Under the pieces are notes generated by a model. The model had not been told where the DNA came from. It did not search any database and saw nothing but the letters and a program-made list of their open reading frames with translations. A stretch of 64,000 nt of DNA from Iamia majanohamensis (GTDB lineage: Bacteria > Actinomycetota > Acidimicrobiia > Acidimicrobiales > Iamiaceae): NCBI RefSeq assembly GCF_028532485.1, contig NZ_CP116942.1:3472001-3536000 (forward strand). Direction: 5' to 3'. The translations under genes were made by a program, and so were the position numbers. Below are positions 35,124-43,018 of the stretch, in pieces (position 1 is the stretch's first letter; every line of letters begins with the position of its first letter).

Positions 35124-36671
35124 GTGGAGCGACTGACCGGGCTGGACGCCACGTTCCTGTACCTGGAGACGCCCACGCACCACATGCACGTCTCCATGGC
35201 GATGGTGCTCGACCCGGCGTCGATGCCGGGCGGCTACTCCTTCGACACCATCAAGCGCTTCATCGCCTCCCGCATGGACCGCATCGCACCGTTCCGGCGC
35301 CGCCTGGTGTCGGTGCCGCTCAACCTCCACCACCCGGTGTGGGTCGAGGACCCCGAGTTCGACATCGACTACCACGTCCGTCGCATCGGCGCCCCCGCCC
35401 CGGGCGGGCGTCGGGAGCTGGGCGAGATGGCGGCCCAGATCGCCAGCGTGCCGCTCGACCGCAGCCGTCCCCTCTGGGAGATGTGGGTCGTCGAGGGCCT
35501 GAAGCGCGACCGCATCGGCATCGTGTCCAAGGTCCACCACTGCGCCATCGACGGGGCCAGCGGGGCCGAGCTCATGGTCCACCTCTTCGACCTCGACCCG
35601 GCCGACGCCGAGGTCGACGGCCCGCTCCCCGACCTCCCCTCCGAGCACATCCCCAACGACATCGAGCTCCTGGGCCACGCCGTCACCTCCAAGGTGCGCC
35701 GCACCCTCGGCCTCGCCCCCCTCATCAACCAGACGGCGCGCAGCGTGTCGCGGGTGGTGCAGGGCCGTCGCGACCCCAAGGGCCTGGTGGGGGCCGTGCC
35801 CCTCACCGCGCCCCGGGTGCCGTGGAACGGCCCCACCTCGGGCCGCCGCGACGTGGGCTTCGCCCGGGTGCCGCTGGCGACGGTCAAGGAGCTGAAGACG
35901 GCGCTCGACTGCACCGTCAACGACGTGGTCCTCACCCTCTGCGCCGGCACCCTGCGGGCCTACCTGCAGGACCACGGCGCCCTGCCGGCCGAGCCCCTGG
36001 TGGCCGTGTGCCCCGTCTCGGTCCGCACCGAGGCCGACGCCCCCGGGTCGAACCGGGTGTCGGCCCTGTTCACCTCGCTGGCCACCCAGCTCGACGACCC
36101 CCTCGACCGGGTCGCCGCCATCTGCGACACCACCAAGGGGGCCAAGGAGGAGCACAACGCGGTGGGCGCCTCCATGCTCCAGGACTGGGCCGAGTTCGCC
36201 GGGCCCAACCTGTTCAACCTGGCCTCGCGCCTCTACTCGGGCATGAACCTGGCCGGGACGCACCGCCCGGTGCACAACATGATCGTGTCGAACGTCCCCG
36301 GGCCGCCGTTCCCCCTCTACTTCGCCGGGGCCGAGGCGGTGGCGTGCTACCCGATGGGCCCGGTGATGGAGGGCTGCGGGCTCAACGTCACCGTGTTCAG
36401 CTACATGGACTCGATCGACATCGGGTTCATGGTCGACAAGGAGCTGGTGCCCGACGTGTGGGCCATGGCCGACGCCGTCACCCCGGCCCTGGCCGAGCTG
36501 GTCGAGGCCGCCGGCCTGGCCTCGGGGACCCGGGCCGAGGCCAAGGCCAAGGCCGCCCCGGCCGGGGGAGCCAAGAAGAAGCCGGCGAAGAAGGCGTCCA
36601 CCGCGAAGAAGGCGGCACCGGCGGGGAAGAAGGCCACGACGAAGGAGGCGGCGGCGAGGTCGACCGCCTAG
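35124..36671 (+). CDS. Wax ester synthase / diacylglycerol acyltransferase (WS/DGAT)
   Basis: A 515-residue membrane-associated acyltransferase that makes triacylglycerols or wax esters from acyl-CoA. The catalytic HHxxxDG motif is VHHCAIDGASG near residue 138; LDATFLYLE at the start and VSNVPGPPFPLYFAG near 390 are family blocks. The last 45 residues are a Lys/Ala-rich tail (KKKPAKKASTAKKAAPAGKK) absent from typical family members. The GTG has GGGGAG upstream. The gene is divergent from the KstR-boxed acyl-CoA dehydrogenase, so storage and breakdown genes share the region. Confidence 0.93.
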   Translation: MERLTGLDATFLYLETPTHHMHVSMAMVLDPASMPGGYSFDTIKRFIASRMDRIAPFRRRLVSVPLNLHHPVWVEDPEFDIDYHVRRIGAPAPGGRRELGEMAAQIASVPLDRSRPLWEMWVVEGLKRDRIGIVSKVHHCAIDGASGAELMVHLFDLDPADAEVDGPLPDLPSEHIPNDIELLGHAVTSKVRRTLGLAPLINQTARSVSRVVQGRRDPKGLVGAVPLTAPRVPWNGPTSGRRDVGFARVPLATVKELKTALDCTVNDVVLTLCAGTLRAYLQDHGALPAEPLVAVCPVSVRTEADAPGSNRVSALFTSLATQLDDPLDRVAAICDTTKGAKEEHNAVGASMLQDWAEFAGPNLFNLASRLYSGMNLAGTHRPVHNMIVSNVPGPPFPLYFAGAEAVACYPMGPVMEGCGLNVTVFSYMDSIDIGFMVDKELVPDVWAMADAVTPALAELVEAAGLASGTRAEAKAKAAPAGGAKKKPAKKASTAKKAAPAGKKATTKEAAARSTA

Positions 36672-36816
36672 GGGGAGCCGGCTCGCCGATGTCGCGGGCA
36701 GGACGCTCCACCGTGGGACCCACGACGTCGGCCTCGCCCCGCGTCGACGTCGAGCCGCTGCGGCCGGCCTCGTCGCGGAGGTGGGCGTCGACCGTGGACG
36801 CCCCTAGCGTCGCTGG

Positions 36817-37599
36817 GTGACGTTGAACCACGTGAGGCAGGGGAACGGCAGCCCTCTGCTGCTCGTGCACGGTCTGGGCGCGGGGTGGCGATCCTGGTCG
36901 CCGATCATCGACGAGCTGGCCGAGCACCGCGAGGTGATCGCCGTCGACCTGCCCGGGTTCGGCGAGACGCCGCCGCTGGCCGGCGAGGTCTCCATCGCCA
37001 CCCTGACCGACGCCGTCGCCGACTTCATCCGCGAGCAGGACCTGGACGGGGTCTCGACCGCCGGCCAGTCGATGGGCGGCCGCATGGTGCTCGAGCTGGC
37101 CCGGCGAGGCGTCGGCGGCGACACCGTGGCGTTGGACCCGGGCGGCTTCTGGAGCGACCGCGAGCTCGCCGTCTTCGGCGCCACGTTGCGGCCCTCGGTC
37201 ACGCTGGTCCGAGCGCTGCGAGGCATGCTGCCAGCCCTCCTCGGCAGCGCCGTGGGGAGGACCCTGCTGCTGGCCCAGCTGTCGCCACGACCCTGGGCGC
37301 TCTCGCGCCAGACCGTGCTGGCCGACGTGCGCGGGCTCGCCGACTCCCCGTCGGTCGGCGCCGCCCTGGACGCCCTGACCAAGGGACCCAAGCAGCAGGG
37401 GGCCCCGGCCGGCTCGGTGCCGGGCCGGGTCACGATCGGGTGGGGTCGGCGCGACCTGGTCACCGTGCCGAGACAGGCCGCACGGGCGACGGACCTGTTC
37501 CCCGACGCACAGCTGCACTGGTTCGAGCGGTGCGGTCACTTCCCGCAGTGGGACGCACCGGAGGAAGCGACCCGCCTCATCCTCGACCGCACCAGCTGA
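36817..37599 (+). CDS. Alpha/beta-hydrolase
   Basis: A 260-residue alpha/beta-fold hydrolase. The oxyanion-hole LLVHGLGAGW is near residue 16, the nucleophile serine is in GQSMGG near 88, and the histidine is in RCGHFPQWD near 243. An aspartate in GRRDLVTVP completes the triad. It has no signal peptide. A TAGCGT -10 box (36805-36810) ends six bases before the GTG, so it is leaderless. The substrate is unknown; meta-cleavage-product hydrolases of steroid pathways share this fold, but nothing specific points there. Confidence 0.87.
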   Translation: MTLNHVRQGNGSPLLLVHGLGAGWRSWSPIIDELAEHREVIAVDLPGFGETPPLAGEVSIATLTDAVADFIREQDLDGVSTAGQSMGGRMVLELARRGVGGDTVALDPGGFWSDRELAVFGATLRPSVTLVRALRGMLPALLGSAVGRTLLLAQLSPRPWALSRQTVLADVRGLADSPSVGAALDALTKGPKQQGAPAGSVPGRVTIGWGRRDLVTVPRQAARATDLFPDAQLHWFERCGHFPQWDAPEEATRLILDRTS

Positions 37600-37683
37600 G
37601 GCCTCCTCCTCGGACGCCGTGACGCTCCGGTCGCCGCCGGCGGATCGGCCATCGGGGCCCGGGGGGGGCCGGCGAGGTGCAGA

Positions 37684-38712
37684 TCAGCCGGCCCGGTCGG
37701 GGCCACCGGACGCGCCCCGCGCCTCCTCCCGATCCGCACCTGGACCCGCCGCCGGACCCGGCTGCCCCCGTCGGCGGCGGTGGAAGGCGCGGATGCCTGC
37801 CGCGCTCCAGTTGTCGTGGTCCTCGCCGTGGGCGACGACGCCGTCGAGCTCCCACGCCACCAGCGCGTTCACCGTGAACAGGTTGGGGTTGATGGGGAAC
37901 GCCAGGTGGTTGAGGCAGGGGCCCTCGGCCTCCAGGACCCGCCCGTCCTCGTCGACGCCCTCGACCCGCACCCGGGTGGGGTGGCCGGTGGCGTCGTCGC
38001 AGGCCACCACCTCGCGGCGACCCGAGGCCAGGGCCGACCAGTGCCCGTCGCGGAGGAGGTGGCCGTGGATGGAGGTGCACCCGTCCCCCAGGTCCATGGA
38101 GATCATGTGGAACCCGTGGTCGTCGGAGGCGGTGGCGTAGCTGTAGCCCCCGTGGTCGAAGGGGGTGCCGTGGATGCCCGGCCCGACCTGCGGGCGGGAG
38201 CCCCACGACCGGTCGCGGAAGCCGTAGGCGTCGACCGGGATCTCCTCGCCCCGGAGCACGAGGGTGCCGCGGTAGCGCCCGGGCTGGTCGATGTGGGAGT
38301 CGCCCAGGCGGTGCGGCTCCGCCACCCCGGTGAAGGTGAGCTCGACGTGGAGCTCGTCGCCGTCGGGGTCGTCGTAGCGGACCTCGTAGGTCCGCTGGGC
38401 CTCCGTGCAGCGGTAGCGGATCCCGTTGGCGAAGGCGATGTCGGAGAGGGGACCGTCGGGCAGGGGCAGGTGCCAGTGGTTCTTGGCGTAGAGGCAGGTC
38501 TCCGGGGTCGACCCGGTGTCGTCCCACACGTAGGCGCCGGCGGCGGCCACGCCGAGCGTGGGGGCCATGAACGGGTAGAGCTGGCCCGACAGCCGCCGCT
38601 CGGGGACGGTGAAGGTGAACCAGCACGTCTCCCGCCACCACGGGTCGTCACCGGTGGGCTCGTGCAGCTCGTCGTCGGGGTGGCCGTGGGGGTCGCGCGC
38701 GACCGTCGTCAC
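37684..38712 (-). CDS. DUF7064-like protein A
   Basis: A 342-residue soluble protein rich in beta strands. Its central block FRDRSWGSRP parallels SRDRSWGVRP in the protein encoded at 39838-40938, so the two are distant paralogues. I assign them to a DUF7064-like family from this shared block and length; the function is unknown. The fold may resemble lipocalin/AttH-like carotenoid or retinoid-binding proteins, an inference. The GTG overlaps the phosphotransferase stop by four bases. Confidence 0.65.
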   Translation of the reverse strand: MTTVARDPHGHPDDELHEPTGDDPWWRETCWFTFTVPERRLSGQLYPFMAPTLGVAAAGAYVWDDTGSTPETCLYAKNHWHLPLPDGPLSDIAFANGIRYRCTEAQRTYEVRYDDPDGDELHVELTFTGVAEPHRLGDSHIDQPGRYRGTLVLRGEEIPVDAYGFRDRSWGSRPQVGPGIHGTPFDHGGYSYATASDDHGFHMISMDLGDGCTSIHGHLLRDGHWSALASGRREVVACDDATGHPTRVRVEGVDEDGRVLEAEGPCLNHLAFPINPNLFTVNALVAWELDGVVAHGEDHDNWSAAGIRAFHRRRRGQPGPAAGPGADREEARGASGGPDRAG

Positions 38713-39845
38713 CGCACGTGCTCCTCGAGCAGCTGCTCCAGGCAGTCCGACGCCGGGTTCTCCCGCCAGAAGGGCTGGTCGGCCGGCATGTCGCCCCGGG
38801 CCACCAACCGGTTCAGCACGCGCACCACGATGGCGGCGTAGCGGTACCCGGCGAACACCTCGTGGAACGTGGTGTCGGGCACGTCGGTGCCGGCGTGGCC
38901 GGCGTAGAGCGCCCGCTGCTCGGCGAGGGTCGGGTCGCCCTCGGCCCGCACGCCGTCGGGGTGGAGCGAGCGGTCGAACATGAGCCACCACCCCAGGTCC
39001 TGGAGGGGGGAGGCGATGGCGGCGGCCTCGAAGTCGGTGGTGCAGGCCACCTCGGTGCCCCGCCAGAAGATGTTGCCGGGCCGGGGGTCGCCCCAGCAGA
39101 AGCCGACGTCGGGGTCGTCGGGCAGGTGGGCGTGGAGCCAGGCCACGGCGTCGTCCATGAGGTCGTGGACCCGGCCGTCGAGCTCGCGCTCGGCGTAGGC
39201 CTCCCACAGGGCCAGCTGGTGGGCCGTGCCCGGCGTGACGCCGGGGCCGACCAGGAAGTCGAGCCCGGCGGCCCGCCAGTCGACGGCGTGCACGGCGGCC
39301 AGGGCGGCCAGGCCGTTGTCGACCAGGGCCCGGCGCTCCGCAGGGGTGGCCTCCTCCGCGTACCAGCCGTGGGAGGGGTACGGCGGCGACTCGCCCGGCA
39401 CCCAGCCGTCGACGTGGCCCATCACGTAGAACGGCGCGCCCAGCACCTCGCCGGTGGGCTCCCACCCGAGCAGCGGCGCCACCGGGACGTCGGTGTGGGC
39501 GGCCAGGGCCTCGATGCAGCGGTGCTGGATCTCGACCTCGACGTCGAGCCCCGGCGCCGGCTCCGGGTAGATGGCGGGGTCGGGCACCTCGCGCTTGACG
39601 ACCACCCGCTCCTCGACCCGGCGACCCTCCTTGGCCACGGCCACGCGGACGAGCAGCGTCTCGGCCGAGAACCCGCCCGTGGGCCGGTCGACCTCGAGCA
39701 CCTCGACCTCGTCGGCGCCCCGGGCGGCGGCCAGCCAGCGCGCGAAGGCGGCCTCCTCGCGGGCGTCGCCGACCCGGGCCTCGCCCTCGTCGATGCCCAG
39801 CGCGGCCCGCCCCTCGGCCGCCTCGCCGGGCCGCTCGTCAGCCAT
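38709..39845 (-). CDS. Phosphotransferase (APH/choline-kinase-like fold)
   Basis: A 378-residue kinase-like protein of the aminoglycoside-phosphotransferase superfamily. A Gly-rich-type N-lobe (RPTGGFSAETLLVRV) and lysine VVVKRE precede the catalytic loop CWGDPRPGNIFW near residue 258 and the metal-binding TTDFEAA. Its place between two DUF7064-like genes in one operon, with a KstR-type box at the head, suggests phosphorylation of a hydroxylated lipid or terpenoid acid rather than drug resistance. It overlaps the gene before it by eight bases. Confidence 0.83.
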   Translation of the reverse strand: MADERPGEAAEGRAALGIDEGEARVGDAREEAAFARWLAAARGADEVEVLEVDRPTGGFSAETLLVRVAVAKEGRRVEERVVVKREVPDPAIYPEPAPGLDVEVEIQHRCIEALAAHTDVPVAPLLGWEPTGEVLGAPFYVMGHVDGWVPGESPPYPSHGWYAEEATPAERRALVDNGLAALAAVHAVDWRAAGLDFLVGPGVTPGTAHQLALWEAYAERELDGRVHDLMDDAVAWLHAHLPDDPDVGFCWGDPRPGNIFWRGTEVACTTDFEAAAIASPLQDLGWWLMFDRSLHPDGVRAEGDPTLAEQRALYAGHAGTDVPDTTFHEVFAGYRYAAIVVRVLNRLVARGDMPADQPFWRENPASDCLEQLLEEHVR

Positions 39846-40938
39846 CGCCGGGGGCGCCCATGCCGCCGTCGGTCATGCCGTAGCGGGGGAAGGGCCCGAA
39901 GACGCCGTGCTCGTAGAGGCCGTAGCCCACGTGGTCGTCGTAGGTGAAGCGGGCCACGTGGTCGACGATGCCGTACTGGGCCAGGCCCTCGATCTCCTCG
40001 ACCTCGTAGGTGAGGCCCTGCACCACGGGCTCGGGGCCCTGGTACATGCCGTGGCGCCAGTCGGCGTCCATGCCGTACCCGGTGCCGAGCGAGACGAAGT
40101 TGGGCAGCAGGGGCTCGCAGGCGATCTCGACGCCCGCCTCGGGGAACCGCAGCGTCGAGCCCACCATCACCCGGGTGCCGGGGCGGAAGCGGTGCTCGTG
40201 CTCGACGGGCCCGAGGTCGTCGACGGTGCCGTCGAGCCACACCCGCTCGCTCTGGGTGAGGGGGCGGCTCCCGTCGGGGCGCTCCTGGCAGATGACGAAC
40301 AGCGAGTGGTCCTCGAAGCGCATGGGGAAGTAGCTCCACAGCCCCTCCATGACGTTCACGCCCTGGCGGATGCCGTCGGTCTCGGGCTCGCCCACCGGGC
40401 GCACGCCCCAGGACCGGTCGCGGGAGCCCCAGCACGTCTCGGGGTCGATGGCCAGGTCCTCGCCGGCCACCCGGAGCGTGCCCGACCACGACCCCATCTG
40501 GGCCAGGCGCTGGGTGTCGAACACCACCTTCCCCTGGCTCCGCAGGTACTGGCGGGGCTCCTCGATGGCCGGCCCGAAGCCCTCCCAGGTGAGGTCCATC
40601 TCCACGTCGTGCTCGGGCGCGTCGACCACGAACCGGAGCCTCACGAGGGGCTCGAGGACCTCCACCCGCAGGGGGCCCACCGACGTGTCGGCCCGGTCGA
40701 CGAGGGGCTGGGAGGCCCGCACGATGTGCTGGCGACCGCCCCGGCGGACGTCGATGAACGCATCGGTCGTGCCCAGGTTCGGGTACTGGCCCAGCCCGAA
40801 GATGGCGAACCACTCCCCGCTCGTGGGCAGGCAGTTGAAGTAGTAGCGGTCGTAGAAGTTGCGGTCGCTGGTGGCGACGTGGCGGATGAACTCCGACGTC
40901 TGGTGGACGGGGTAGTCGTCCCAGGACGTGAGCGGCAT
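39838..40938 (-). CDS. DUF7064-like protein B
   Basis: A 366-residue strand-rich protein, first gene of the operon. It begins with SWDDYPVHQTSEFIRHVATS and has the family block CWGSRDRSWGVRP near residue 175 and paired aromatic strands around it. There is no signal peptide. The function is unknown. A perfect KstR-type box lies 65 bp upstream, shared with the divergent phosphotransferase gene at 41102. Confidence 0.65.
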   Translation of the reverse strand: MPLTSWDDYPVHQTSEFIRHVATSDRNFYDRYYFNCLPTSGEWFAIFGLGQYPNLGTTDAFIDVRRGGRQHIVRASQPLVDRADTSVGPLRVEVLEPLVRLRFVVDAPEHDVEMDLTWEGFGPAIEEPRQYLRSQGKVVFDTQRLAQMGSWSGTLRVAGEDLAIDPETCWGSRDRSWGVRPVGEPETDGIRQGVNVMEGLWSYFPMRFEDHSLFVICQERPDGSRPLTQSERVWLDGTVDDLGPVEHEHRFRPGTRVMVGSTLRFPEAGVEIACEPLLPNFVSLGTGYGMDADWRHGMYQGPEPVVQGLTYEVEEIEGLAQYGIVDHVARFTYDDHVGYGLYEHGVFGPFPRYGMTDGGMGAPGDG

Positions 40939-41002
40939 CGGGGCTCCTGTTCCCGTCGGCGGCGACGGTGGCGGGGGGCGGGCAGGTGCCGACGGCGACT
41001 GG

Positions 41003-41016
41003 TAGAACCTGTTCTA
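41003..41016. promoter_or_regulatory. KstR-type operator in divergent phosphotransferase promoter
   Basis: TAGAACCTGTTCTA matches the consensus at all 14 positions and extends to GGTAGAAC/GTTCTACC arms. It sits between the DUF7064-like operon and the phosphotransferase at 41102. Confidence 0.78.
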
Positions 41017-41101
41017 CCGACCGGCCCCGCGTTCCTACCACCGCCGCCGCCCGTGCGCTGGCCGGTCGTGGGACCGGGCGCGAACGAGAGGGACACCGCC
41101 G

Positions 41102-42199
41102 ATGGCCATCCTCACCCGGGACCCCGAGACCACCGCCCGCCAGCTCTCCGGGTGGCTCACCGAGCGCTCCCCCGACCGGGGCGGGGCCACCGTCGACGAG
41201 GTCGGCGTGCCCCCCGGCAGCGGATTCTCGGGCGAGACGCTGCTGGTCGACGCCACCTGGGGCGACGGCGGGGCGGACCGCCTCGTCGTCCGGGTCGCCC
41301 CCACGGTCCACACCATCTTCTGGGAGCCCGACTTCGCCGGCCAGTACCGGGTGATGGCCGCCCTCGACGCCCACACCGACGTCCCCATGCCCGAGATGCT
41401 CGCCTACGAGGACGACCCTCGGTGGCTGGGCGCGCCGTTCTCGCTGATGCGCCGGGTCGACGGCGAGGCGCCCGCCGACCGGCCCTCCTACACCGAGGAG
41501 GGCTTCGTCGTCGACGCCTCGCCCGAGAAACGGCGGCGGCTCTACGACAGCGGCCTGGAGGCCATGGCCCGGGTCCACCTGGCGGACTGGCGGGGCCTCG
41601 GCCTCGACTTCCTCTCCAAGCCCCAGCTGGGCGACCTCGGCGTCGACCAGATGCTGGCCGACACCGAGCGGTGGTGGGCCTCGGCGTCCGACGGCACCCC
41701 CAACCCCGTCATCGACGCGACCTGGGCGTGGGTCCGGGAGAACCGGCCCCCCACCACCCCGGCCGAGCACGTGGCCCTGTGCTGGGGCGACGCCCGCATC
41801 GGCAACCAGCTGTTCCACGACTTCGACTGCGTGGCCGTCCTCGACTGGGAGCTGGTCGCCCTGGGCGACCCGCTCTCGGACCTCGGCTGGTGGCGCTTCG
41901 TCGACCGCCACCACAGCGAGATGCGCGGCCTCGACCGCCTGGAGGGGTTCCCGACCCTGGACGAGACCGCCGCCCGGTGGGCCGCCCGCGTGGGCCGCGA
42001 CCTCGACCCCGACCTGCTCGCCTTCTACGAGGTCTTCGGCGGGCTGCGCTTCGCCATCGTGATGGTGCGCCTGGCCGACCTGCTCGTCGAGATCGGCCTC
42101 CTCCCCGATGCCGGCGACATGGCCACCAACAACGTCATCACCCACCTCCTGGCCCGCATCCTCGACCTCCCCGAGCCCGGCCCCCTCGTCCTCTACTGA
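41102..42199 (+). CDS. Phosphotransferase (APH-like), second copy
   Basis: A 365-residue paralogue of the phosphotransferase at 38709-39845. The N-lobe is GSGFSGETLLVDATW, the catalytic loop LCWGDARIGNQLFHD is near residue 222, and the metal-binding VLDWELVALGDPLSDLGWW follows, as in acyl-CoA-dehydrogenase-10-type kinase domains. It is transcribed divergently from the first copy's operon across a shared KstR-type box. The substrate is unknown. Confidence 0.85.
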   Translation: MAILTRDPETTARQLSGWLTERSPDRGGATVDEVGVPPGSGFSGETLLVDATWGDGGADRLVVRVAPTVHTIFWEPDFAGQYRVMAALDAHTDVPMPEMLAYEDDPRWLGAPFSLMRRVDGEAPADRPSYTEEGFVVDASPEKRRRLYDSGLEAMARVHLADWRGLGLDFLSKPQLGDLGVDQMLADTERWWASASDGTPNPVIDATWAWVRENRPPTTPAEHVALCWGDARIGNQLFHDFDCVAVLDWELVALGDPLSDLGWWRFVDRHHSEMRGLDRLEGFPTLDETAARWAARVGRDLDPDLLAFYEVFGGLRFAIVMVRLADLLVEIGLLPDAGDMATNNVITHLLARILDLPEPGPLVLY

Positions 42200-42226
42200 G
42201 GTCGGGAGCACGAACCTCGAGCGACT

Positions 42227-42245
42227 GTCGCCGCATGTGGCGCTC
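42227..42245. repeat. Reverse copy of the 18.7-kb repeat block
   Basis: GTCGCCGCATGTGGCGCTC is the exact complement of the start of the first repeat unit near 18713-18731. Short CGAGCG/CGCTCG arms surround it. It lies between the phosphotransferase and the immunity-like gene. Confidence 0.7.
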
Positions 42246-42321
42246 GGACGCTCAGAGGTCGGCGGGTCGTCGAGGGGATGGGAGAGAGATCAGGCGAGGG
42301 CGCCGCCGTCGACGACCACCG

Positions 42322-42816
42322 TCAGCTCGGGTTGCGCACCGGGTACTCGGCGATCTCTGCCATCCAGGCGCGGCTCGCGAGTGCCAGGTCCTGTCGCGAC
42401 GATCGGCAGTCGACCCAGAAGTGGAGTGGGAGGCGGACCTCCTCGTCCAGCCACGGGGGCGCGGACTCCAGGGAGAGGTGCACGCGGAGCACCACGTCGT
42501 CACCGACATGCGACCTGACTGCGAGCGCGATGTTCGGCTCCGTGAAGGACAGATCGGGCCACCGGCATCCCTCGGGATCGGGACCAGGGGGTGCGATCGC
42601 CCCAGCACTCACCCGTCCAAGCCAGGCCCCCAGCCGCACCGCCTCATCTGTCAGCAGGCAGGGCTCCCGGAAACGCCAGTCGCCATCAGGGCTCGCGATG
42701 GCCCCTTCGATCACCAGCCAGTTCAGGTCGTGCCAGCTGTCAGTGGCCGGAGCGGGGAACTGGTAGCCCACCGGACTCAGCGCCAGCGACACTCCATTGC
42801 GGCCCTCGATATACAC
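42322..42816 (-). CDS. WapI-family-like immunity protein
   Basis: A 164-residue soluble protein that resembles WapI-type immunity proteins, which neutralise contact-dependent tRNA-nuclease toxins. Family-like features are GYQFPAPATDSWHDLNWLVI near the start and DWRFREPCLLTDEA. No toxin gene is adjacent, so it would be an orphan immunity gene. Third-position GC is clearly lower than in the neighbours, suggesting recent transfer. The family assignment is from pattern memory and is moderately secure. Confidence 0.55.
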   Translation of the reverse strand: MYIEGRNGVSLALSPVGYQFPAPATDSWHDLNWLVIEGAIASPDGDWRFREPCLLTDEAVRLGAWLGRVSAGAIAPPGPDPEGCRWPDLSFTEPNIALAVRSHVGDDVVLRVHLSLESAPPWLDEEVRLPLHFWVDCRSSRQDLALASRAWMAEIAEYPVRNPS

Positions 42817-42871
42817 GGGCCCACCTTAGGAAGGGCGCCCGAGGGCCAGCCGAGACGACCATCGAGACCGG

Positions 42872-42905
42872 CCTTGAGCGGTTTTCGTCGCACACGTGCT
42901 CAAGG
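42872..42905. repeat. TTGAGC-type hairpin upstream of HNH gene
   Basis: A perfect 8-bp stem, CCTTGAGC and GCTCAAGG, encloses 18 nt containing CGTCGCACACG. It resembles the TTGAGC...GCTCAA hairpins at 18.7 kb when read on the other strand. Confidence 0.65.
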
Positions 42906-43018
42906 TCCCGGGGGCCGTCAAGGGGGTCCCGGGGGCGGGTGGGAGGCACCCGAAACCGTTGTGGCGCAACGGTTTGCGGCCGGTCTGGCTGTCACACCCC
43001 CGGCGTACTCTTGAGTGC

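Noticed and set aside
37877-37884. AACAGGTT core of the KstR box
   Set aside because: It is intragenic, and the flanking bases do not fit the consensus.
38709-42199. Aminoglycoside-resistance genes
   Set aside because: The kinase fold is shared, but the context (DUF7064-like partners, KstR-type box) and the divergent catalytic loops do not support drug resistance.
39571-43014. Very long open frame (over 1100 codons) on the plus strand, and similar long frames opposite real genes
   Set aside because: These are antisense shadows of high-GC genes: low-complexity Arg/Pro/Gly text without domains, overlapped by well-supported genes.
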